This document shows positions 35,935 to 45,700 of a stretch of DNA of 64,000 nt, in pieces. The stretch spans positions 110,406 through 174,405 of the forward strand of contig QANZ01048438.1 in the NCBI GenBank assembly GCA_003254925.1, written 5' to 3'. The stretch comes from Chamaecrista fasciculata (taxonomy: Eukaryota > Streptophyta > Magnoliopsida > Fabales > Fabaceae). The notes beneath the pieces were generated by a model, which made no database searches, was not told where the DNA came from, and saw nothing but the letters and a program-made list of their open reading frames with translations. The translations under genes were made by a program, and so were the position numbers. Each line of letters opens with the position of its first letter. The stretch's first letter is position 1.

Positions 35935-36156
35935 ATGCAAAGTTTGATTCTTGACATGAGATGTAATGGGTCATGAGCCAATAAAATAATGACACATGGA
36001 AAAGTTGATTGTATGTAACTAGTGGTGTAACTCTATACACACTTGTGATTGGTTAAAAAAATTATTATTTTTTATTTTTCAGCATTAAATTTTATCAATG
36101 GCTATAATTATACCACATCAACATTTGCATCCCATGTCAAGAATCAAACTTTGTAT
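35935..36156. mobile_element. Small MITE with ~30-bp inverted ends
   Basis: Left end GCAAAGTTTGATTCTTGACA followed by TGAGATG is the inverse of the right end CATCCCATGTC then AAGAATCAAACTTTGTA. The interior is AT-rich. No exact flanking duplication was identified, so the superfamily is open. Confidence 0.65.
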
Positions 36157-36779
36157 CTTAGACTAACTTCTTTAACATTTCAATTTCAATCGCCACTATA
36201 ATTTAATGATTCAATGATTGCCGATCTTGCTACTGCGCATAATCCAATTCAAACATCGCTCAAGGTTGAAATCTCATAGTCTTAGTCTGAGTTTGTGTAA
36301 TAAAGTATTAAGCTTCTATATGAGTATATATCGATATGTAAGGGACGTTATTTGATAAAAATATCTAAACTAATTCAATATATCATTAATATTTTCTACA
36401 TTATATAATATATATATATTAACTTGATTTTATTTTTCCAGTGCTAAATTTGTAATATCTCTACACAATGCTCGCTCATTATTCAGGAGTTGTACGTGAA
36501 TGAGGGTGGCTTCACATGCATTTTTGCTAGTTTTGGCTTAACACGGAGATGTCATATATACGTCAACAAAAATAAAGTTGAGACTTGAGAATCCTTTCCG
36601 TTGACATACGTCAATGTTGCGAAATGACAGGTATGTAATTATGCTAAATCTTTGTCATTTTTAAACAGGGGATATATTCGATTATATGTTCACATAAAGA
36701 AGTGGATAAATTTCACATCTAACAGCGATATTCTTTTTATAGTGTTATTCCATGCACCACTGCACCATACATATAATAT
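36157..36779. other. Intergenic DNA, nothing recognised
   Basis: AT-rich sequence without a plausible coding frame or bounded repeat. Confidence 0.5.
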
Positions 36780-37139
36780 ATCAGGGTTGGCGTGTCCGTG
36801 TTTGAATTAATTTAAAATTAAAAATTCTATAAAGTTTTTATATTTATAAATGAGTAAATTTGGAATCAATTTAAAATTTCTTGATACATTTGGGACTAAT
36901 TAAAAATTTTGACTTAATGAGAATGAATATGGGCATAAGCAATGTTTGTTAAAAAAAAAACATGAGAAATAGAGGTGGATATGGAAGTGGGGGCATGAAT
37001 GTGGGTGATTTTATTTTTTTAATTTTACATATTATGTACGTGGGAGGGGGGAAGTGGGTTGATTTTATTTTTTTTTAATTTTATAGACTATAATTTTAAA
37101 CATGAACGATAAAAAGAAATGAAACTATATAATATAAGA
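36780..37139 (-). mobile_element. Mini-Helitron, same family as 26950-27312
   Basis: On the - strand it begins TCTTATATTATATAGTTTC after an A. It shares with the 26560 and 26950 copies the phrases GACCAATTTGAGAA-like, GTGGGGG..AGTGGG and a region near GGCGTGTCCGTG at the 3' end. The 3' CTAG is degraded, so this copy looks older. No coding sequence. Confidence 0.6.
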
Positions 37140-37627
37140 TAAATCATATGGGGGACTTTCAATATTTGTGGGGGCTTCTAATTTTTCATATATAGATAAT
37201 ATAGTTCTGATCCTAAAGTCCTAATAATATCAATATCTTAATCAAACCCACACATTTTAATTTATGAGCAGCTAGTTTACATCAATAAAAATTTAATTAA
37301 AGAAGAAATAATAATAACATCGATTCCTCTTAATTTGTATTTTTAAAAAGAATGTGATATTAGATAGTTGTGATAATATTTATATTAACTCATAAATTTT
37401 CTTTTTTTACTACTCATACTTTATTTGACGAATACCTAATAATTTTTACGAGTGATTGTTACACATTCTCTAACTATCTATCTAAATTGTCTAAATTGCC
37501 ATTGTTAGTTGTACAATAGAGCCACCCATGACTCATATATATATTGATTGGATGATACTTTTTAAAATTTTTGCATTATTTTTAATGCGACAATTTAGAG
37601 GGAAAGGGATCTGAAGCCCTCGATAAC
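37140..37627. other. Intergenic DNA, nothing recognised
   Basis: AT-rich sequence between two transposons. No gene or repeat with clear ends. Confidence 0.5.
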
Positions 37628-37886
37628 TAGGGGTGTCAAACGGGCCCGGCCCGCCCAAGCCCGCAATGGGCCCGCCTCTTGGCGGGCTGGGGCGGGCCGG
37701 CCCGTTTAAAAACGGGCCACGNAAGCCCGCGGGTAGCCCGTCCCGTACCCGTTTAGCCCGCGGGCTAAACGGGCCCGCCCATTTAAGCCCGCATTTAAAC
37801 GGGCTTATATTTTAAATCCCAAGACCGCCCATTTAGCGGGCGGGGCGGGCCGGGCCCGCGGGCTTGGGCCCATTTTGACACCCCTA
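37628..37886. mobile_element. GC-rich hAT MITE with exact 8-bp duplication
   Basis: A 259-bp element with ends TAGGGGTGTCAAA and TTTTGACACCCCTA, flanked by exact TCGATAAC copies (37620-37627, 37887-37894). The interior is packed with GGGCCCG/CGGGCCC and GCGGGC palindromic motifs and can fold along its length. One N at about 37722. The open frame across it is a product of the repeat composition, not a gene. Confidence 0.9.
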
Positions 37887-38768
37887 TCGATAACTAAGAA
37901 TATGCACATAAATTATGTTGATTGACTGAAATTTTTTATCAGAAATTTTGTTGAGCTAGGCCGCTCACTAACATAAATTATTAACTCTGACCTAAACATT
38001 TTAGCCCATTCTTCAAGGAAAAAAGGTACATATAGGCCCAACCCAATAAACTTTCTTAGTGGTCGACTGTTTTCTTCAATTTTTATATTTCAAAAAAAAA
38101 AAACTCTAAACTATACTCGCGTATATACAATAACTTTAGAAATTTGTTATCATTAGTTTCGCGGACCAAAATGGATGATTTAAAGTTTCAAAATATTCCT
38201 TATCTCACTGCAAAAAGTATGGGTTTTTGGCAAAAAACCATGCCACAATGTGGAAAAAAATATTGTCACAGTACTAGCTAGTCTCACTTATATGTAAAAA
38301 CGTGAAAATATGATTTAGGTCAAAACTTTTTATTGGTCCCAAATATATAGGGTAAATTTTAAATTGGTTCTCAATATTTCGTTTGTCTCGTATTCATCTT
38401 ACATATTTTTGTGATTTCTCAAATTAGTTCCAAACTATTGAATGTAGTTATATATCTTTCTCTTGTACTTTTAATTTTAAACCTAATTTCGATACTCTAT
38501 TTGAGCTTGTTCGCTACCAATTTCAACCGGAGAGAACAAGAAATTATTCAAAAGTTTACACATAGTTTTTTAAGACCAATCTAAGAAATTATATAAATAT
38601 ATAATAAGATCAATCAAAAATAAATAAAATTTTTAAGACTAATCTGAATTCTACTCTATACATTTGGGAGTAATTTAAAGTTTTAACCTATAATTTATGT
38701 TATCTTTTACGTAAGGAAAAAGAGTAGGACTCATATTCTCTTATTGAATATGTATATAAACTGTTGTA
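37887..38768. other. Intergenic DNA with a decayed inverted-repeat element
   Basis: Within it, about 38322-38692 is an inverted pair: GGTCAAAACTTTTTATTGG and TCCCAAATATATAGGG on the left against CATTTGGGAGTAATTTAAAG and TTTTAACCTA on the right. This resembles the other long inverted-repeat elements here. The rest is AT-rich and unassigned. Confidence 0.5.
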
Positions 38769-39500
38769 GGGTCCGTTTGGTAGGATGTTATTCATGTAAC
38801 GTAATTGGGTCCGGATTCTAATAAACTCCCGTGTTTGGTATTGTAATTAAGGCTATATAATTGGGATTGCAATGCAAATGAGATTACATTACATATCTCT
38901 AATTTTTTTTTCACTTAACCTATGCAATCTATGTTTATCTAAGGAATTATTTGTGAAATTTCTGAAATACCCTTTCATCCTCTCTCTCTTCTTCGTCTCT
39001 CATTGAACCTATGGCCGCCGCACATCCACCGTCATTCAGCATCGGCCATTGTCGTTCATCATCGTCGCCATCACCGTTAATGGAAGATGAAGCTTTGAAG
39101 CTCCATCAATGGCATTTAAGATTTTTTTTTTTTAAAAGAGAGAGACGGTGAAACAAAGCAAAAATGGCAGTGGAAACCTAGGAGGAAGGTGACCTGTTCA
39201 TCTTATACTCTTGGGTAAAATACCATTTTGGCCCCAGTCTTTCACTTTTTATTTCACTTGAGTCCCTGCAGCAATTGAGAGGGATCTTTTTGAAAATAAA
39301 AAAAATAATCTTGTGGTGATTGTGGAAAGGACATTCTAGTCATTTTCCTTTTGTATCTATTTTACTTTCCCTCCCATACCTTTTTACACCAAACATATTA
39401 AATCTATACCTACTTTTACATTCTCTCCATTACTTTCTTTCCCTCACAATTTTTCCTTTGTAAAACTATTTACTTATCTTATTTTGTACCAAACGTAGCC
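38769..39500. mobile_element. MITE with GGGTCCGTTTGGTA-type ends
   Basis: Left end GGGTCCGTTTGGTAGGATG and right end TGTACCAAACGTAGCC are inverted copies over about 14 bp, flanked by GTA on both sides. Such ends occur in plant PIF/Harbinger- and hAT-related MITEs; the 3-bp flank favours PIF/Harbinger but does not prove it. Its interior (38985-39180) is relatively GC-rich (GCCGCCGCACATCCACCG), perhaps picked up from elsewhere. Confidence 0.6.
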
Positions 39501-39545
39501 GTAGTCTTTCTGTCTTAATCAGAGAGAGAGAAGAAACAAAAAAAA

Positions 39546-40200
39546 CAAAAAGCTAACGTGGGTTGGCACAAGTGGTTAAAGATCTGGACGAAAAACCTTT
39601 GCCTTATCATGGGCAAAGGTTCGAATCCCCCTGAAGCCACTTACTCTATGTTTGGGAGTTTTTAGTGAGGAAAGGAATTGACACATAAATTAATAATATT
39701 TTATCCCTGAATTTAAAATAATTTTATACATTTTGGTCCCTAAATTTGTACTAAATAATATTAGGGTATAGAAAGATCAATAATATTAATAAAATCATGG
39801 GGTATAATTGTAAAAAAAAAAAAAAATTAAGTTGTTAACTCCATCCTTGGCCCTCCAATTTGGGGTGCTAACAAAAATTAGATTTTGGGGTGCCAATTGG
39901 TGCTTTGGAGGCACCCCTTGTCCATTCCTCTCCTCTTTCAAAAAACATTCAAACAACGATTTTTAATGTTTTGTCTCGTCCATTCATTTTCATTCTCCCC
40001 TTGACACCCCATCCAAAAGGCATCCCTTCCCAGGGAGATCCCCTGGCGCCCAAGGGCTAGTTGAGTAGCTGTTCTGGGTAAAACTGCTTGCGGTTTAGGT
40101 CTGTGCAATAATTATTTGGGTTCGACCTCTGTCAACCTCTACGACATGCTTCTGGCGCCCTACCCGATAGTTTTGGAAGTGTCTTCCCTTACTACCACAT
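39546..40200 (+). mobile_element. tRNA-derived SINE, split by about 350 bp of inserted DNA
   Basis: The head (39546-39655) has a pol III A box TTGGCACAAGTGG (about 39563-39575) and a perfect B box GGTTCGAATCC (39618-39628). The tail (about 40015-40200) has GGGTAAAACTGCTTGCGG, another B-box-like GGTTCGACCTC and CTTCTGGCGCCCTACCCG. A second copy in opposite orientation at 49808-50040 has head and tail joined directly, so the DNA between 39656 and 40015 is most simply a later insertion. Confidence 0.7.
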
Positions 40201-40954
40201 TTGTTTGCCAAAACAAAAAAAAATGGCCGATGCTTATATTAGAAATTAAGAAAGAAAGAAATAGAAATGGCAATTTATATAATATACGTTGTCACCTTTT
40301 GAAGAGTGAGAACATTCTACACATCCAAATAATCTAAAATTATATTAGATACGGCGTATATTGATATTCAAGTATTCAACCTTATAGTCAACCTTCCAGA
40401 AGCAATCAGGTCAAAGGTTTTAATCTTTGTTAAGTATTTTTAAGAATCAGATATAACTAGACCACTTGGACTTGGTCCATACATTTTTCTGGAAGTGTTT
40501 CATAAATAATTACAAATATCAGGTACGTGCAATATAATAATGGATTGTGCATACACGTATAGATCAGTTCTGTATGTAACAAAATAATACGTTGGATTGT
40601 TGTCCATATTAATCTATTTAAAATGTTTAAAACATAATAAATTTAGGAATCAATTTAAAAATATATGATGAAAGATTTTTTGCTTGGAGGAATACTTGAT
40701 TTGATTAACTCAGTGAATTATGTTTATAAGTAAAAACCATATATGTAAATTTATTTTCAATTTTGGAATGAACAACATGATTAATCAGTTGAAAAAAGAG
40801 ACCAAATTTAGGGCTTTAAAGAATGTGTTGGGCTTTTGACTTTTGTTTGTTTTGTCATTTGATTTATTCACTCATTCACCAACCCACCGTCTTGCTTTTG
40901 TTGCTTGCCTCATCAATCCTGTGTCTTTATTGTTGCTTGCCTCATCTACCCTGA
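40201..40954. other. Intergenic DNA, nothing recognised
   Basis: AT-rich sequence to the left of the proposed Helitron. No gene seen. Confidence 0.45.
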
Positions 40955-41339
40955 TCTTTCTCTATTAATTAAATGAATTGTATGGCTTTTTCAAAGTGCT
41001 GGAACTAAAGGGGCAGGTATATACTTAATCTCTGATTGCTAGCTTCGTTTTCTCTTATGTGTATATGTATATTTTTTAATTTGTTTAGTTCATGTGGATT
41101 TTAAGAATGGTGTAGTAAATAGCTTGAGATCAAATTGAAATAGAAAATGGCAAATAGTTCCTGTTTTCTTTTTCAATTTAATGACCAACGGTATTATTTC
41201 TTAACATTGTACTGTTCAATTAGCTGAAACTGAAATTTTTTCCTTACTATATTTAACAAAAGGACTAAATTGATTGTTCAATCATTATGTTATTTATTAG
41301 ATCTTGCATTAATCATCAATATCCTCTGTATGAGCACAG

Positions 41340-41453
41340 GTTAACCGCATGGTGGGTGAGAGTGCAGACAATGTTACAGCTACTGTTAGCCCAAGAAGCA
41401 ATGGTAATAAGATGCCAACTTTGGAGGAGTATGGTACCAATTTGACCAAGTTA
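41340..41453 (+). pseudogene. Captured exon of a plastid ClpC chaperone gene
   Basis: Directly after an intron-like acceptor (GAGCACAG) comes a 38-codon open stretch reading [19 protein letters not shown], then [34 protein letters not shown] is a near-invariant phrase linking the N-domain to the first ATPase domain of plant ClpC (stromal Hsp100 partner of the Clp protease). At the next codon (N at 41454) the similarity stops abruptly and unrelated TC-rich sequence begins. No other ClpC exon is present. It is a fragment, presumably taken up with its flanking intron. Confidence 0.85.
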
Positions 41454-41572
41454 NCTCAATTTCAGAGCTCAATTTCCTTTCCATCCAAATCTCAATTTCA
41501 ATTACCTCCTTCAAATTTCAAATCTCAAATTTCAGTAGCACCTTTCTCTTCTCCCTCCTAAAACCTAACACA

Positions 41573-42200
41573 ATTTTCTTCTTCTCCCACCGTTGCTTCC
41601 TAAAATCTCACAGCCACTCACTCTCTCTTCTTTCTCCTCCTCCGATGCGCTCCTCCTCCGCTTCTTCTTCTTCTTCTTCTTCTTCTTCTTCTTCTTCTTC
41701 TTCTGCCGTTGCTTCCCAAAACGACGTCGTTTTGCTCGACCGCCGGCCAAAGTTCCAGCTTAGGGAAGATATTTCTGATGACTCACCAATCTGAACAAAA
41801 AATCGTTTTCCTCTTCGTCTTCCTCATCTACACTCTGAAGAAAAGTTCTGATCATCTTCGTTTTCGATTCCGGCCACCGTCGTTGCAACACAAAATGCCG
41901 GGTAATCTTCTGCCTCAGTTCGCAATTATAAAGTTCGCATCTTTTTGTTGTTTTGGGTTCTGATTTTGGCATTTCTCATGTTTGTGTTGTTTTGGGTTCT
42001 GATTTTGGCATTACTCTTCCCAGTTTCAAAATCTTGCTGTGTGATTGTTTGCAGAAGTTCCATCCTCAGTTTACTCAAACACACAAAATAATATGGGTTG
42101 GGATGAATAATTATGGAATGCCCTGCTTTTTTGGCTGCGCCCTCCTGCGAGAAGATAACTTGAGGTCATATTCATGGGCGCTAAAGATAGTGTAATGAAG
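41573..42200. other. TC-rich, 5'-UTR-like segment in the Helitron
   Basis: Holds a (CTT)n microsatellite (about 41660-41705), an 18-bp palindrome centred on AACGACGTCGTT (about 41717-41734) and an imperfect direct repeat of GTTGTTTTGGGTTCTGATTT (about 41947 and 41987). The pyrimidine bias and position make it plausible as the promoter/5' leader of the downstream four-exon frame. Open frames here are composition artefacts. Confidence 0.4.
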
Positions 42201-42789
42201 AAGTTCCTGCGCCTCTCTCACCTCACCCACGTTTCTTTCCTTTCCATTTTCTTTCCTTTTATATATATATATATATTAATATTAATATTTGCTTTTAAAT
42301 TATTTCCTTTTCTATATATATTAATATCTTAATGACCAAATTGATTGGATATTTTGCTGATTCATATTTATTGGTTTTTGAATGATGATGATATCTCAAT
42401 GATGATATCTTAATGATTTGGATTGATATCTTGATGATGACCAAATTAACTGTTAAATTTGGATTGATATCTCAGTGATGATATCTTAATGATTCATATT
42501 TATTGGTTTCTAAGGTAACGGATTGGATATTTTGTTGAAAATTCTATATCTGGCATGTCAAATTTATCCTTGGAGAATATAAGTGCAGACTATTGAGCCT
42601 GTTTACCTGTTTACAAATTGTAGTCTGTGTATTTGACATTTTTTAAATGATGTTGATTGTGTCAGCATCTGATTTTAATTGATGCTCCTATGAATCACTT
42701 GCATGCAGGGATGCTGTTTTATACCTTCATTTCGGGGTTTTTTAGTAAAGCTTTTGTGATTTCTGTCTTCGTAGCAAAATTTGTCTTAG

Positions 42790-45700
42790 CAAGTCATGGA
42801 AGATGCAAAACAAGCAAGACAGAAACGACGAATTATCTTGCTTCAAAAGCGAGCAAAAACCCGCCAAGGTACTAATATTGTCCCTATTTGCTCTAATTGT
42901 TGTTTAATAGTTACAAATAGATCTGCCTATTTGCTTCAATGACAATTTAAATTAAAATTGAGAATAGATGTGTGACTGAGATGACTGATGATTCCTTTAT
43001 CTTCAATTTTATATTGTGAAGTTAACTGAAATTTATCAAATTGGAGTTGATGTGAAGGCACTCACAAGCATTATATATGCATTGTAGCAATCTATTTTCC
43101 TGCTAATTTATTTTTGTTGTAAATAGAATCAGAAAATGGCCTTAGTAACTAAAAAGAATCATTTTCTGATTTGCTTGCCATACATTTAATGCCATTTTCT
43201 ACTGTTTCTGTTTTGTGGCGTTTTTGACTGCAAGAAAGTGTCATTTCTTCATATAATCCTTGCCACACTAAAAAGAATCATTTATTAATGTCATTCCTTT
43301 ATCTAACTTTGTTGTTTTTGACTTCTTCATGGCATGTCATTTCTTCTTTGGTTGGCAATAGATTTGAGCAATGTCAACCAAAGAAGGCAAAGGTGATTGA
43401 AGAAGGAAAATGTAGGTTGAAATCCTTGATTCACTCTTTTTCCTACAATTACTTATTCTTCTCGGCCTCTTATTGTGCAATGTAGGTTCATTTAGCAATT
43501 AGGCTTTTTATAGATTTTCCCTTTTAACTTAGTCACTAATATATCTTATGTTATGCTTTATAATTGGTTCTTAATGTTAACTAATGAATAAATGAATGAA
43601 TCAAGGATTATATATGTTATTAGGATAATATGTTGTTGGTTGATTAATAAAAAGTTTTATTTTTTTGGTTTTGCAGAGATTGTCATATCTATTTAGGGAT
43701 GGCAATTTATATCCTAAGTTAGGATATCCGTCCGTATCTGTCCGAAAAAATATCCGATATCCGTCGGATACCGGATATTGGATAGGATACGGATAGTGAA
43801 AATTAATTTTTTTTCGGATATTGGTCGGATACGGATATTGCCATCGGATACCCTATATCCGTCCGAAATGAACGGATATTTAGGGTATCCGATATCCGAT
43901 ACCCTATTACTTATTTAATTTTTATATTTTACATCTAATTTAATATTTTATATAAAAATATTTAAATTTAATTAATTAGATTTATATATATTTTTTATAT
44001 AATCATTTTTAGTTATTCTATATTTCATNTCCGTTGCCATCCCTATATCTATTGGTATTTTAAGCATCTTCAGCAGACCACATATTTTTTGGTGTCACAA
44101 ATGAAATGTGAAATTGAGTGTGTGTGACTGCTTAATTAAATAGTTTATCCTTCCTTTTGTTTCATTACACTTCTATGAATCATATGGGCACTTTTTGTTC
44201 TATCTTATTCATTCTCAGGAAACAAAAAGAAATCAAATGAAAGGTTTGGTTTGGCGACTTGGTCACAAAGTCCAGTAGTCAAAAAATATTGCAAGTATTT
44301 TTGATGATATCATAGCTTCGAATTGTATGTATGATAGTTATTTGATTAATTGAAAGATATTACATAATACTTTATTTTGTTTTTTGTTTTTTTTTGTTTT
44401 TTGTAAATGGTATCATATATTTGAATTTGATAATGATAATTGAATGAAATTATTCAGTATCTTTTTCAATTGCTAAAACTGAAAATATATTTAGTATCTT
44501 TTTCAATTGCTAAAACTATATATATATATATATATATATATTTTTGCCATAACAGGAAAGTGAAGGCTAACATGTGGTGAACCTAATAAAATGAGCCTAA
44601 ATGTTTTGATGGATGAAATTTATAGGCGAAAGTGAAGGCTAATAATTTTATTTTATTTTAATTAGTGAAAACTACAAAGTTGGATCTGCATAAATCTAAC
44701 CTTGAGTTCACAGTGAAGTGCAGTCTCCGGGGGCTTGAGGTCGTCGGATCCTGCAAACGAGAATGTACAGGGGGTTCCCTGTGATTCTTCTCTGATGCTT
44801 AAGTCAGATCGTTGATCAAGCGAAGGAATAAGTTTTTTCTCGATCAAGAATGGGTTACCTGAGAATGTGTGTGGTCTGCTTGTATTTATCCACGTCCTTT
44901 TTGCCTCATGTGGGTACGAGGTACAAAAGGAACGTTGAGGGTGTTTTCGGGAATGCACGGTGAGTGGGTTGTTGTGTCTTGCTGTTCTGACTCGACAGCT
45001 GTCACTGTCGAGCTGCAGTGGGGTGCCTAACCTTCCTTTTTGGGAGTCAGTAATAGCCAATAGTGCTTTTCACCATATCCCTGCGTACGGAGGAAGTTTT
45101 GGGTATTTTGCGTGTGTGCTTTTGCCCAAACGTACGCTGTGACTGGTGTAGCCTTACCTGGTCACGTGGTCTCAAAGGATCTTCGCATTAAATGTCAATA
45201 TCTTGGCATTTAATGCTTGAGTGGGAGGGGACCTTGCTAGTTTGCTTTTGGCGTCGGGTCTTTCTTGTCTTGATCTTTCCTCTTTATCGCCGGGTGATCT
45301 TTGTCCTTCGTATGTAATTTAAAGGATGTATATCAATTAGAATAAATTAAAGATTCAGTTTTTCAAAAATAATATTTCCTTCAGTTAATTTAAAAAAAAA
45401 AACAGACAGTCTGTTGTATAACTAATAAAATGAGCCTAAATGTTTTGATGAATTAGAATGCTTACTTAATAGAAGGTTCATCTTCAAGATACAGATTTCA
45501 GATTTTAACATCAACAAGGGCAGTCAAACATACACAGTGAAAAAGAGTCAGACGACATTAAATTGATACAACAGCTACAGAATTCCTCCACCCTGTCTCA
45601 GGTGACATTTTTGTACTATTAATTGTTTTTAATCAATACATGCCGACATTTTTCACAACAGTCATGGCAGGCTACTACAACACAATCTCATTTAGTTGAA

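Noticed and set aside
37633-37815. 60-codon Gly/Pro-rich frame
   Set aside because: It is produced by the GGGCCC-rich repeats of the hAT MITE with exact 8-bp duplication, not by a gene.
39563-39628. Possible tRNA gene (A and B boxes present)
   Set aside because: No cloverleaf with paired acceptor stem can be drawn, and the unit continues into SINE sequence that is repeated elsewhere in the window.
41565-41750. Lys-rich - strand frame
   Set aside because: It is a translation of a CTT microsatellite.
43363-43413. Possible additional exon of the Helitron cargo gene
   Set aside because: It has acceptor and donor-like borders, but in the phase left by exon 1 it reads into a stop; the direct join 42868/45519 keeps the frame.
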